Below are positions 1-8,273 of a stretch of 62,780 nucleotides of DNA, piece by piece. Every line of letters begins with the position of its first letter. Position 1 is the stretch's first letter. The translations under genes were made by a program, and so were the position numbers. Source of the stretch: Caldilineae bacterium (GTDB taxonomy: Bacteria > Chloroflexota > Anaerolineae > DUEN01); NCBI GenBank assembly GCA_011176545.1, contig DUEN01000001.1, forward strand, positions 1 through 62,780, read 5' to 3'. A model generated the notes under the pieces. That model had not been told where the DNA came from. It ran no database searches and worked only from the letters and a program-made list of their open reading frames with translations.

Positions 1-64
1 GCTCTAGGCGCTCATTGGAGCGTACAAAAACGGGCGCACCTGGAGCAGACGACGCGTCCGTGAA

Positions 65-442
65 TTGCGCCAGCAAGGGCTGAGCCAGCAAGAGGTGGCG
101 GCGAGAGTTGGGGTTAGCCGACAAGCTGTAAGCGAGTGGGAGAGAAGCCAGGATATAAGTAATGCAAATTTTGGCATTGCTTATACCCCCGACCTTCGCA
201 AAAAGATTGGCGACGGTGAGCGTGAAGAAATCTATCGGCGGTTATTGTCCGGGGAAACGCAAGAGCGGGTGGTGAGGGATCATCTTCGTCCCTACATCAG
301 CCAACGCCTCAGATACACGCTTGGCCTCGCGACAATCCTTCGCGATCACAGAGGGTGGTGGAGCAGGCTTGGGTTTCTTCGCCGGTCGATTCTTCCCGTC
401 CTTCCCGATGATACGATCGGGGAGGGCAACTGCGTCATTTGA
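65..442 (+). CDS. small XRE-like helix-turn-helix protein, possibly a remnant
   Basis: The first 35 residues look like a Cro/CI-type helix-turn-helix (LSQQEVAARVGVSRQAVSEW), so DNA binding is likely. The start is a TTG at 65; the frame is open upstream to a TAG at 5-7, so an earlier start is possible. A second helical stretch (EREEIYRRLLSGETQERV, about residues 52-70) also resembles a DNA-binding helix pair. The last third lies opposite another HTH gene on the minus strand (242-544) and is Arg/Trp rich without recognisable family character, so the real gene may end earlier or be degraded. It belongs to the cluster of small DNA-binding genes left of tRNA-Arg. No function beyond DNA binding can be assigned. 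Confidence 0.35.
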   Translation: MRQQGLSQQEVAARVGVSRQAVSEWERSQDISNANFGIAYTPDLRKKIGDGEREEIYRRLLSGETQERVVRDHLRPYISQRLRYTLGLATILRDHRGWWSRLGFLRRSILPVLPDDTIGEGNCVI

Positions 443-544
443 CGCAGTTGCCGCCAAGTCTCTGCGTACTGTCGCGTCGCCTACCCCAATCACCTCCGCG
501 ATCCGCCTCGTGCTCCAGCCACGCTGGCGTAGCTTGATCACCAA
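242..544 (-). CDS. helix-turn-helix protein fragment, plasmid/phage ParB-like
   Basis: A 100-residue reading frame opens with an HTH (RQRGWSTRRIAEVIGVGDAT, then VRRDLA) followed by PDRIIGKDGKNRPAKKPKP. The 'IGKDGK..PA' phrase after an HTH is typical of replication or partition-associated proteins of plasmids and phages; I infer the family from that pattern only. The apparent start is a GTG, but the frame is open upstream (residues PREQRREL) into the terminator at 581-604, so the N-terminus is uncertain. There is no obvious ribosome binding site, and the C-terminal third overlaps the opposite-strand frame at 65-442. It may be the 3' part of a truncated gene. Confidence 0.4.
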   Translation of the reverse strand: MVIKLRQRGWSTRRIAEVIGVGDATVRRDLAATASNDAVALPDRIIGKDGKNRPAKKPKPAPPPSVIAKDCREAKRVSEALADVGTKMIPHHPLLRFPGQ

Positions 545-580
545 TTCCCGACGCTGCTCCCGGGGCAGCCACGGAAAACA

Positions 581-604
581 AAAAAACCCGGGAATTATCC
601 CGGG
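581..604 (-). terminator. rho-independent terminator for the two excisionase-like genes
   Basis: Read on the minus strand, CCCGGGA pairs with TCCCGGG across a TAAT loop, and the stem is followed by a run of T (TTTTTTG). It lies about 30 nt after the stop of the gene at 633-884. Confidence 0.8.
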
Positions 605-632
605 CCTCGTATGTCCCGCTCAAATGCAGCTA

Positions 633-884
633 TTACTGATCCTGCTTCTCTGGCTGCTTCCTCAGACGTCGCCAGTTAAAGCGCTGCGTACCCAGGCGCT
701 CCACTTCCTCAAGATACGCCTCCAGGGAGGCACGGTCGATCCAGTACATCGGGCCCTTGCGCTCGGCTTGTAACTTCCCTCGACGTATCAAACGACGAAC
801 ATACTCAATATGATATCCCGAGATCTCCGCTGCCTCTTGTACGCTAATCCATTCTGGCATAATTATGTGTACCTGATCAATCAT
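633..884 (-). CDS. excisionase/MerR-like helix-turn-helix DNA-binding protein
   Basis: An 83-residue protein with a winged-helix 'HTH_17/excisionase' pattern: WISVQEAAEISGYHIEYVRR (residues about 12-31), then LIRRGKLQAERKGPMYWID, then a helix. Such proteins bind DNA as phage or integrative-element excisionases, or as small regulators. A GAGGTGA ribosome binding site lies about 4 nt before the ATG at 884. The start overlaps the end of the upstream gene by 8 bases, so the two are probably translationally coupled, and a terminator follows at 581-604. The C-terminus is basic (NWRRLRKQPEKQ). The position next to the tRNA-Arg 3' end suits an integrated-element remnant, but no integrase gene is in view. 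Confidence 0.7.
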   Translation of the reverse strand: MIDQVHIIMPEWISVQEAAEISGYHIEYVRRLIRRGKLQAERKGPMYWIDRASLEAYLEEVERLGTQRFNWRRLRKQPEKQDQ

Positions 885-1095
885 CTATCACCTCAAAGAG
901 GGACTCCTGGAATTCGCTTAGGCTCTGCTTCTCGATGAGCCATTGCCCGTCCCGCCACTCCGCATCGACACAGCACTGGTCCACCAGCTCCTGCATCAGA
1001 TCCCTGCTGCATCCCAGCAGGAAAGCCGCCTCATCGACCGTGAGCCAGTCGGGGGCGAAGGCCCAGGTGACCAAAGTGACGATGGGACGTGACAC
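877..1095 (-). CDS. small helix-turn-helix (excisionase-like) protein
   Basis: A 72-residue protein with a second HTH_17-like pattern: PDWLTVDEAAFLLGCSRDLM, then a short wing around EWRDGQWLIEKQSL. The frame is open up to 1161, but that part overlaps tRNA-Arg. I therefore choose the GTG at 1095, which has AAAGGGGGA a few bases upstream. It overlaps the following excisionase-like gene by 8 bases, so the two form a pair. The partner and target are unknown; paralogous domains suggest either a heterodimer or a tandem duplication. Confidence 0.55.
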   Translation of the reverse strand: MSRPIVTLVTWAFAPDWLTVDEAAFLLGCSRDLMQELVDQCCVDAEWRDGQWLIEKQSLSEFQESLFEVIDD

Positions 1096-1134
1096 AGAGT
1101 CCCCCTTTGAGGTTTCCCCATTAGGGCCGATAGG

Positions 1135-1208
<74 letters not shown>

Positions 1209-1377
1209 ATGCACCCGATTCTAGCATCGGCCGCGCACATAGTCAAATCATAGACCCATACCCCCAACCGGAACGCACTGCCCCCTATCCAAGGACACGA
1301 TTCCCCTGTCATCGAGCTCATCCTTCACGAAGAAAGCCTCCCCCCCACCTGAGGGTCAGGTATGTGATATATCCTCA

Positions 1378-1406
1378 TTGCCCATGGCCTGAGTTTGCAG
1401 TATAAT
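1378..1406 (+). promoter_or_regulatory. sigma-70-type promoter of rel
   Basis: TTGCCC (1378-1383), a 17-bp spacer and a perfect TATAAT (1401-1406), placing transcription start near 1413, about 50 nt before the rel start. A GGGGTGAG ribosome binding site lies at 1453-1460. I see no gene in 1210-1377. Confidence 0.75.
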
Positions 1407-1463
1407 TGAACTCGGAAGGAGCCATTATCTTAACAATCGGGGACCTATAAGCGGGGTGAGCCC

Positions 1464-3644
1464 ATGCCAGGAGGTCATCCAAGCCCGACCGGGCTGGAAG
1501 AGCTGTTGAGTCTGTTGCCTGAGTCGTGGTCTTCATCAGACCGCGACCTGGTCGAGCGCGCTTACCAGCTGGCTGTCACCGCTCACGAAGGGCAAAACCG
1601 CGCTTCCGGCGAGGCGTATATCCACCATCCCCTCGCGGTCGCTGGTATTCTGGCCGAACTCAACCTCGATCCCGCGACCATCGCGGCCGCGCTGCTCCAT
1701 GACGTGGCCGAAGATACCCCTTACGACATCGATTACATCCGAGAACATTTCGGTGACGAGGTCGCACGGCTCGTCGATGGCGTCACCAAGTTGGAACAGA
1801 TCGACCAGCTCCGCCAGCCTAACGCCTCGTTACAAGACGAGAAGGCGGAAAGCCTCCGCAAGATGTTCCTGGCCATGGTCGATGACGTGCGCGTCGTCCT
1901 CATTAAACTGGCCGATCGCCTGCATAACATGCGCACCCTGGGCTCACTCCCTGAACATAAGCGGCGCAGCATCGCCCGCGAGACGCTGGAGATCTTCGCC
2001 CCCCTCGCCAACCGCCTGGGTATCTGGCAGATCAAATGGGAATTGGAAGACCTGGCCTTCCGGCATCTGGAGCCCGCCATCTATAAAGAACTGGCGCGGA
2101 AGATCCAGCAGCGACGTCAGGACCGCGAGCAGTTCGTGCAACAGGTGATCCAAACCCTGCGCGAGGAGCTCCGCAAGGCAGGCATCCAGGCGGAGGTCAA
2201 CGGCCGTCCCAAGCATATCTACTCCATCTGGCGCAAAATGAGGCGTAAGGGCGTCGATTTCGAGCAGATCTATGACGCCCTGGGAGTACGCATCATCGTC
2301 GATACCGTCAAGGAATGCTACGAGGCGCTGGGGGTCGTACACAGCTTATGGCGCCCCATCCCCGGCGAGTTCGACGACTACATCGCCACGCCGAAGGACA
2401 ACATGTATCGTTCCCTGCACACGGCCGTGGTAGGGCCCGATGGCCGGCCGATGGAGGTGCAGATCCGCACATGGGAGATGCATCGCACGGCCGAGTACGG
2501 GATCGCCGCCCACTGGCGGTATAAAGAACGGAGCGGCAAGCGCGACATCGAGTTCGAGAACAAGATCGCCTGGCTGCGACAATTGATGGAATGGCGCCAG
2601 GAGGTGACCGACGCGAAGGAATTCGTCGACTCCATGAAGACCGACGTCTTCCAGGATCGCGTCTACGTGTTCACCCCCAAGGGGGACATCATCGACCTCC
2701 CCGCGGGGTCAACCCCCATCGATTTCGCTTACCATGTGCACACCGAGGTGGGCCATAGATGCCGGGGCGCGCGCGTGAACGGCCGCTTAGTGCCGTTGGA
2801 CTATCAGCTCCGTAACGGCGATCAGGTGGAGATCATCACGGCCAAGCGCGGCGGCCCCAGCCGCGACTGGCTCAACCCTAACCTCGGTTATGTTAAGACA
2901 CAGCGGGCCCGAGGGAAGATACGCCAGTGGTTCCGCCGGCAGGATCGCGAGGTCAACATCGCCGAAGGCCGCGAGGTCCTGGATCGGGAGTTGAAGCGGC
3001 TGAGCGTGGAGATCAGCTACGAAGAGATCGCCAAGATGTTCAACTTCGACTCGGTGGATGACCTGCTGGCCGCCATCGGGTATGGGGATATCAATCCCCA
3101 GCAGATCGCCACCAAAGTGCTGGAGGCCGAGCGCAAGGAGAAGGGCCTCGAGTGGCCGGAGGCGGAATCGAGCGAACCACAGCCGCCATCCATCCCCATG
3201 GACGGCGTGAGCGTGCAGGGGGTCACCGGGCTGCTCACGCATCTCGCCCGCTGTTGTAACCCCCTCCCCGGCGATGACATCATCGGCTACGTGACGCGGG
3301 GCCGGGGCATCTCCATCCATAAGCGCGATTGTCCCAACGTCCTCCTCACCCGCGAGCCGGAGCGGCTGGTCGAGGTCAGTTGGGGCTCACGCGATCAACA
3401 TACCTACCCGGTGAGCATCATCGTGCGCGCCTTCGACCGGGCCGGGCTGCTGCGGGACATCGCCACCGTCGTGGCCGATGAGAAGGTCAACATGCGTGAG
3501 GCGCAGGCCATCACCGGGCTAAAGGATAACACGGCTGTCATCACGGCGACGTTGGATGTCAGCGGCGTGGCCCAGCTCAGTCGGCTGCTGACTAAGATCG
3601 AACAGCTCCCCAACGTCATCGAGGCCAAACGTCAGGTGGGTTGA
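1464..3644 (+). CDS. rel: (p)ppGpp synthetase/hydrolase, RelA/SpoT family
   Basis: A 726-residue long RSH enzyme that makes and degrades the stringent-response alarmone from GTP/GDP and ATP in the cytoplasm. Domain order: HD hydrolase (about 40-190) with HH at 54-55, HD at 79-80, ED at 83-84 and KLADRLHNMRT; synthetase (about 245-350) with RPKHIYSIWRKM, EFDDYIATPKDNMYRSLHT and EVQIRTWEMHRTAEYGIAAH; TGS (about 400-460, VYVFTPKGDIIDLPAGSTP); a Cys-containing region (THLARCCNPLPGDDIIGYVT); and a C-terminal ACT domain. The hydrolase metal ligands look intact, so it is probably bifunctional, yet the synthetase loop reads EFDD (302-305), the acidic form classically seen in synthetase-only RelA. It has its own promoter and stands alone. 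Confidence 0.96.
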   Translation: MPGGHPSPTGLEELLSLLPESWSSSDRDLVERAYQLAVTAHEGQNRASGEAYIHHPLAVAGILAELNLDPATIAAALLHDVAEDTPYDIDYIREHFGDEVARLVDGVTKLEQIDQLRQPNASLQDEKAESLRKMFLAMVDDVRVVLIKLADRLHNMRTLGSLPEHKRRSIARETLEIFAPLANRLGIWQIKWELEDLAFRHLEPAIYKELARKIQQRRQDREQFVQQVIQTLREELRKAGIQAEVNGRPKHIYSIWRKMRRKGVDFEQIYDALGVRIIVDTVKECYEALGVVHSLWRPIPGEFDDYIATPKDNMYRSLHTAVVGPDGRPMEVQIRTWEMHRTAEYGIAAHWRYKERSGKRDIEFENKIAWLRQLMEWRQEVTDAKEFVDSMKTDVFQDRVYVFTPKGDIIDLPAGSTPIDFAYHVHTEVGHRCRGARVNGRLVPLDYQLRNGDQVEIITAKRGGPSRDWLNPNLGYVKTQRARGKIRQWFRRQDREVNIAEGREVLDRELKRLSVEISYEEIAKMFNFDSVDDLLAAIGYGDINPQQIATKVLEAERKEKGLEWPEAESSEPQPPSIPMDGVSVQGVTGLLTHLARCCNPLPGDDIIGYVTRGRGISIHKRDCPNVLLTREPERLVEVSWGSRDQHTYPVSIIVRAFDRAGLLRDIATVVADEKVNMREAQAITGLKDNTAVITATLDVSGVAQLSRLLTKIEQLPNVIEAKRQVG

Positions 3645-3772
3645 CGACATCTCCAACTCGGTGAATCCCCCTTTAAAGGCTCATCCCCTCCGAAAAAGCC
3701 CACTACAGGCCCCTTCACCTGCCCGGCGGGGCCAGCCGTAGGCTATAGCTCCAACAGGAGGATTCTCGTACT

Positions 3773-3898
3773 ATGTGGCGTACACTTCGCACCTCGCCAG
3801 AGGCGAACTCCGAGTTCATCAGCTCCACGGCCGAGTTGCTGCAATCCACGTCCCGCAACATCGTTTTGGCCCTAGGTGGTGTGTACCTGAAAAGATGA
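3773..3898 (+). CDS. short ORF of uncertain status in the rel-GH2 gap
   Basis: The gap 3645-3980 holds one plausible small frame of 41 codons, starting at an ATG 11 nt after CAGGAGG. The product (TSPEANSEFISSTAELLQST, ending ALGGVYLKR) resembles the N-terminal membrane-proximal start of sensor proteins. I infer that it may be a truncated leftover. No other gene, riboswitch or clear promoter is seen in this gap. Confidence 0.25.
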   Translation: MWRTLRTSPEANSEFISSTAELLQSTSRNIVLALGGVYLKR

Positions 3899-3980
3899 CG
3901 AGAAATGCTTCTCACATCACTCCATTTCTCCTGTATGGATTTGCGGCTAACACGCTGAAATAGCAGGAGGTTGATAGAAC

Positions 3981-6356
3981 ATGACCCATATCTCTCTGGA
4001 CGGCGAATGGCAACTGGTGTACTTCCCTGAAGGCGAACGACAGATCGCCCATCCCAATGATCTCGTAGGCGCCGGCCTCCCTTCCATACCAGCCCGCGTG
4101 CCGGGTAACGTCGAGCTGGACTTGCAGCGCGCCGGGGTGATCCCCGATCCCTTCTACGCGGACAACATCCACCGCTTACGGCCGTTCGAGTTCTATGAAT
4201 GGTGGTACACGCGCGAGTTCACGGTGCCAGATGCAGCCGCCGGGCAGCGGTGGGATCTGGTCTTCGCCGGGTTGGACACGGTGGCCACGATATGGGTCAA
4301 CGGCATCGAAGTCGGCCGCGCGGCCAACATGCTCATCGAGCACCGCTTCGATGTCACCGACGCGCTGCGCCCCGGAGAGACCAACCGCATCACTGTCCGC
4401 CTGGGCTCTGCCGTCAACTATGCCCGCCAGTTCCACTACGACGCCGTAGCCATGAGCTGGGAGCATCGGGAGGAGGGGCTGTTCATCCGCAAGGCGCCCC
4501 ACATGTGGGGATGGGACATCATGCCCCGAGCCGTGTCGGCCGGCATCTGGCGCTCCGTCTGGCTGGAGGCACAGCCGGCTACAGCTATCGAGCAGCTCTA
4601 CTACTGGACGCACGACGTGGGTCCTGACGGCGCGGTGTTGGGCGCGCGCTTCCAGTTCCGCACCGACGCGCCTACGCTGAATGGGTTCACGATGCGCTTT
4701 CACGGGACCTGCGGCGATCACACCTTCGACTTCGAATGGCCGGTGGAGTTCGTGGCCGGCAGTTGTCGCATCCCGGTGCCAGGCGCCCGGCTGTGGTGGC
4801 CTAAGGGATACGGCGAGCCTAATTTATACACGGTTACGGCTCAACTATGCCAAAACGGCCAGGTCGTGGCAGAGCGGGTGGATCGCATTGGCATCCGCAA
4901 GTTGGTGGTGGACCGCACGGAGACGGCCGGGACCCCATGGTCGCCACCATCGGCGGCGGAAGGCGTAAATCGGGTGGACATGCCGCCCGATCCCCAAAGT
5001 CACTTCGTCTTCTACGTCAACGATGAGCCCATCATGATCAAAGGCGCCAACTGGGTGCCCCTGGATGCTTTCCATAGCCGGGATGCCGATCGTGTGGATC
5101 AGGTGGTCGCCCTGTTCGATGATTTGGGCTGCAACATGATCCGCTGCTGGGGTGGAAACGTCTATGAGGATCACCGGTTCTTCGACCTGTGCGACGAGAA
5201 AGGCATCCTGGTATGGCAGGATTTTGCCTTCGCTTGTTGTCGTTACCCACAGACGGAGGACTTCCTGGCCCAGGTCCGGGAAGAAGTGCAGGCTGTGGTC
5301 GAGAAGCTGCGTAACCACCCCTCGTTGGCACTCTGGTGCGGCGATAACGAGATCGACGTGGCATATCTGGTGGATGGGTTATCCCCAGAACATAACCGGT
5401 TGACTCGTGAGGTGATCCCTCAGGCTGTGCATCGCTGCGACCCTTACCGGGCTTATGTGCCCAGCTCCCCTTATGTGCCGCCATCCGTAACAGGCAGCTC
5501 CCAAGTCTGGTTACGGGTGCCCGAGCAGCATTTGTGGGGGCCGCGTGGGTATTATAAGAGCCCGTTCTATACGCAGCACAGCGCGCACTTCATCGGGGAG
5601 ATCGGCTATCACGGTTGCCCCAACGTCTCCTCGATCCGCCGCTTCATCTCGCCTAAGAAGCTGTGGCCATGGCAGAACAACGACGAATGGCAGATCCACT
5701 CGGTCTATCATTGGCGGCATAAGGCCATCGACCGGGATCGCATCAAGCTGATGGCCAACCAGATACGAGAGCTATTTGGGATGATCCCGGATGACCTGGA
5801 GACCTTCGCCCTGGCCAGCCAGATCGTCCAGGCCGAGGCCAAGAAGTTCTTCATCGAGATGACGCGGCTGCGCAAATGGCGTACCAGCGGCATCCTGTGG
5901 TGGAACGTGATCGATGGCTGGCCCCAGTTCTCCGACGCCATCGTGGACTACTATTTCGGCAAGAAGTTGGCGTATCATTACATCTGGCGCGTGCAACGGC
6001 CGGTATGCGTCATCATCGGCGAGCCGGGGCCGGGGAAGTACCTCCCCGTGATCATCAGCAACGACAGCCGTCATCCGGCTGAAGTGCACTATCGGGTGTG
6101 GGATGCCGATCAAGGCGAGACGGTATCAGACGGCGTGTTTACGGTGCCAGCCAATCAAAACTGGCAAGTAGATCGCATCCGCACCTATGCTGGCGACCAG
6201 CGGCTGTACTTGATCACATGGGAAGTGAACGGTCAGCGCTTCGGCAATCATTACCTGGCTGGGTTCCCACCTTTTTCACTAGATCGTTACCGGGCGTGGC
6301 TACCGGCCATCGCCGCTCTACCAAGGGCCTTCGACCCTGATCAGGTCGCTCGCTAG
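3981..6356 (+). CDS. GH2 beta-mannosidase-like glycoside hydrolase
   Basis: A 791-residue glycoside hydrolase family 2 protein, most like beta-mannosidases, which release mannose from the non-reducing end of manno-oligosaccharides and N-glycan cores. The layout is a jelly-roll (LDGEWQL, then PFEFYEWWYTREF), an Ig-like domain, and a TIM barrel from about residue 340 (KGANWVPLDAF, NMIRCWGGNVYED). The predicted acid/base is E457 in LWCGDNEID and the predicted nucleophile is E540 in FIGEIGYHG. There is no signal peptide, so it is cytoplasmic and acts on imported oligosaccharides. The ribosome binding site GCAGGAGG precedes the ATG. A hairpin follows at 6418-6449. The assignment to mannosidase rather than another GH2 activity is inference from overall similarity. 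Confidence 0.88.
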   Translation: MTHISLDGEWQLVYFPEGERQIAHPNDLVGAGLPSIPARVPGNVELDLQRAGVIPDPFYADNIHRLRPFEFYEWWYTREFTVPDAAAGQRWDLVFAGLDTVATIWVNGIEVGRAANMLIEHRFDVTDALRPGETNRITVRLGSAVNYARQFHYDAVAMSWEHREEGLFIRKAPHMWGWDIMPRAVSAGIWRSVWLEAQPATAIEQLYYWTHDVGPDGAVLGARFQFRTDAPTLNGFTMRFHGTCGDHTFDFEWPVEFVAGSCRIPVPGARLWWPKGYGEPNLYTVTAQLCQNGQVVAERVDRIGIRKLVVDRTETAGTPWSPPSAAEGVNRVDMPPDPQSHFVFYVNDEPIMIKGANWVPLDAFHSRDADRVDQVVALFDDLGCNMIRCWGGNVYEDHRFFDLCDEKGILVWQDFAFACCRYPQTEDFLAQVREEVQAVVEKLRNHPSLALWCGDNEIDVAYLVDGLSPEHNRLTREVIPQAVHRCDPYRAYVPSSPYVPPSVTGSSQVWLRVPEQHLWGPRGYYKSPFYTQHSAHFIGEIGYHGCPNVSSIRRFISPKKLWPWQNNDEWQIHSVYHWRHKAIDRDRIKLMANQIRELFGMIPDDLETFALASQIVQAEAKKFFIEMTRLRKWRTSGILWWNVIDGWPQFSDAIVDYYFGKKLAYHYIWRVQRPVCVIIGEPGPGKYLPVIISNDSRHPAEVHYRVWDADQGETVSDGVFTVPANQNWQVDRIRTYAGDQRLYLITWEVNGQRFGNHYLAGFPPFSLDRYRAWLPAIAALPRAFDPDQVAR

Positions 6357-6417
6357 CAGACACAAACGCAAAAGGGACCCGACGAAATCCGAGACCCATC
6401 TGTGAAATGTGTGTTGA

Positions 6418-6449
6418 GGGTAGCGGTCCAGCGTGCCGGATCGCTACCC
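6418..6449. terminator. palindromic hairpin after the GH2 gene (GGGTAGCGG family)
   Basis: GGGTAGCG (6418-6425) pairs with CGCTACCC (6442-6449), followed by TTATGATTTT. It resembles the palindromes at 29934-29964 and 31021-31051 in sequence and length, so it may be both terminator and repeat. Confidence 0.5.
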
Positions 6450-6631
6450 TTATGATTTTCAGGAGGTAAGCCAAATCCGGAGGCGACCAGAACATCTACA
6501 ATTAGCGTTTAGCCGTTGTGTGACGTCCCACACTATCCAGTCCAGGTTTGCGCTTTTGGCAGGGACAGTTAAACTCAGTTAAACTAAAGAGGGCGCCTTT
6601 CTACACGCTATACGATTCAGGAGATCGCACG

Positions 6632-7429
6632 GTGACTAAGATTCGCATGATCGGCATGGACTTCGACCATACGTTGATCGATCACAACCAGGCAGGTCCT
6701 CGCGTCCCCGAGGCGACGAAAGCCCTCCTATACGACCTCATTGCCGAAGGGGTGGAGGTTGGGATCGTATCCGGACGGCAGTGGTGGGCCATGCGGGACC
6801 TCCTGGAATGCCAGGGCATACCCTGGGGTAAGCCCTTTCCCACGTTCTTCGTGACGAGGGAGGCGTTCCTCTATTGGGTGCATAACGGCGAGATGGAGCC
6901 AGACCGGGAATGGAACGAGGCGCGAGCCGAGGAAATGGAAGAACTGGCTCAGGCCATCATGAGGCATGCACCACAATGGTTCGCCGCGATCAAGGAGGCT
7001 AAGCTCCACGTGACGGGATGGACCCTCTGGGGCGACTACGGGTTCGAGCTGAGGCTCGCGACCCTGGAGGAGGCGGAACGGGCACGGAAGATCCTGCAGG
7101 CACATATCGAGGGGTGGCAGCTGGCGCGGGCGCAGCGTAATCGCTTCCTGGCGCACGTGGCCCTGGCCACAGCGGGGAAGGGCAGGACGCTGCTGCGAGC
7201 GGCCGAGGTCAAAGGGTTCCACCCTCATCAGGTGCTAGCCATCGGCGACTCGCTCAACGATCTAGATATGCTGGATGGCGCTTTAGGCCTCAGGAGCGGG
7301 GCGGTGGGCAACGCGGAGGAGGCGGTGAAGCAGGTCGTGCGGCGCGCTGGCGGGGTCATCGCCAGCCGCCCGGCCGGCGAGGGTGTCATTGAGATCATCG
7401 CCGCGTATCAGGAACAGGGCCTGCTGTGA
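6632..7429 (+). CDS. HAD-superfamily hydrolase, Cof/phosphatase type
   Basis: A 265-residue haloacid dehalogenase-fold hydrolase, probably a cytoplasmic phosphatase of small phosphorylated metabolites. Motif I is DFDHTLID (nucleophile Asp), motif II is GIVSGRQ, a Lys occurs in GKGRTLLRAAEVKG, and motif IV is AIGDSLNDLDML. The C2-type cap lies between motifs II and III, as in Cof-like or sugar-phosphatase members. I chose the GTG at 6632 because AGGAG lies 8 nt upstream and it starts directly at the HAD fold; the frame is open to an ATG at 6548, but those 28 residues are not family-like. It is followed 19 nt later by the AAC(3)-like gene, probably in one operon. Confidence 0.8.
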   Translation: MTKIRMIGMDFDHTLIDHNQAGPRVPEATKALLYDLIAEGVEVGIVSGRQWWAMRDLLECQGIPWGKPFPTFFVTREAFLYWVHNGEMEPDREWNEARAEEMEELAQAIMRHAPQWFAAIKEAKLHVTGWTLWGDYGFELRLATLEEAERARKILQAHIEGWQLARAQRNRFLAHVALATAGKGRTLLRAAEVKGFHPHQVLAIGDSLNDLDMLDGALGLRSGAVGNAEEAVKQVVRRAGGVIASRPAGEGVIEIIAAYQEQGLL

Positions 7430-7448
7430 ACACTTTGCGGAGGACATC

Positions 7449-8249
7449 ATGGGAGAAGGCCTGACGGCCGCGGAGATCACGGCAGATCTGCGAGCGCTGG
7501 GGCTGCGCCCCGGCGATGACGTCCTCGTACACTCTTCGCTGAGCAGTCTGGGATGGGTGGAAGGAGGCGCCGAGACGGTGATCGACGCTCTGCTGGCTGC
7601 CGTCTTGCCCAGCGGGACGGTGCTGATGCCCGCGCTCACGGGCTCCCCGGACGACGGCCCGGATCGTCCGCCGCGCATGGATGTGCGACACACGCCCTGC
7701 GCCTCCTGGATCGGCCGCATCCCGGAGGCCTTCCGCCGCCGACCAGAGGTGCGACGCAGCCTGCATCCCACCCACTCCGTCACAGCCATAGGCGAGCGGG
7801 CGCAATGGTATACGACCGGGCATGAACGGTGTGATATGCCCTGCGGCCCTGGCAGCCCTTATGTCCGCCTGATGGATCGCGGCGGCTACATCCTGCTGCT
7901 GGGATGCACCCAAGAGAGCAACACATCCCTGCACGCGCTGGAGGAGCTGGCCGATGTGCCCTATCATCTGCAGGAGGCCGTCACCGATGCGGTGGTGATC
8001 GACGAGGCAGGACGGGAAATCGTGGTATCCGGGCGGTTACACTGGTGGGGATGGAAACGATGTTTCTCCCGGGTGGACGAGCCATTGCGGCAGGCGGGCG
8101 TGATGCGGGAGGGTAAGGTGGGCAAGGCGCACGCCCGGCTGATCAACGCCAGCGGCCTGCGAGATGTCGTCCTCCCCTTACTGCGCGCCGATCCGTTGTA
8201 TCTTCTGTCCGACGAGGCCCGGGAGGCCTTCCTCCGAACTCGCGGCTAA
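7449..8249 (+). CDS. aminoglycoside N3-acetyltransferase (AAC(3)) family protein
   Basis: A 266-residue acetyl-CoA-dependent N-acetyltransferase of the AAC(3)/YokD fold. Family marks are LRPGDDVLVHSSLSSLGWVEGGA near the N-terminus, GTVLMPALTGSP, HPTHSVTAIG (His-containing active-site loop), GGYILLLGC and the C-terminal GKAHARLIN. Antibiotic-modifying enzymes belong here, but many chromosomal members acetylate amino sugars or secondary metabolites, and the neighbours (HAD phosphatase, sulfatase-fold enzyme, GH2) suggest a sugar-related substrate. The ATG at 7449 is preceded by GCGGAGGACATC. It lies between the HAD gene (19-nt gap) and the sulfatase-like gene (24-nt gap), so operonic. Confidence 0.85.
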   Translation: MGEGLTAAEITADLRALGLRPGDDVLVHSSLSSLGWVEGGAETVIDALLAAVLPSGTVLMPALTGSPDDGPDRPPRMDVRHTPCASWIGRIPEAFRRRPEVRRSLHPTHSVTAIGERAQWYTTGHERCDMPCGPGSPYVRLMDRGGYILLLGCTQESNTSLHALEELADVPYHLQEAVTDAVVIDEAGREIVVSGRLHWWGWKRCFSRVDEPLRQAGVMREGKVGKAHARLINASGLRDVVLPLLRADPLYLLSDEAREAFLRTRG

Positions 8250-8273
8250 TCTTATCCTTTCGAGAGGTGTCCT

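Noticed and set aside
7449-8249. Acquired antibiotic-resistance gene
   Set aside because: The AAC(3)-fold protein sits in a metabolic operon with no mobile-element marks; chromosomal members of unknown substrate are common.
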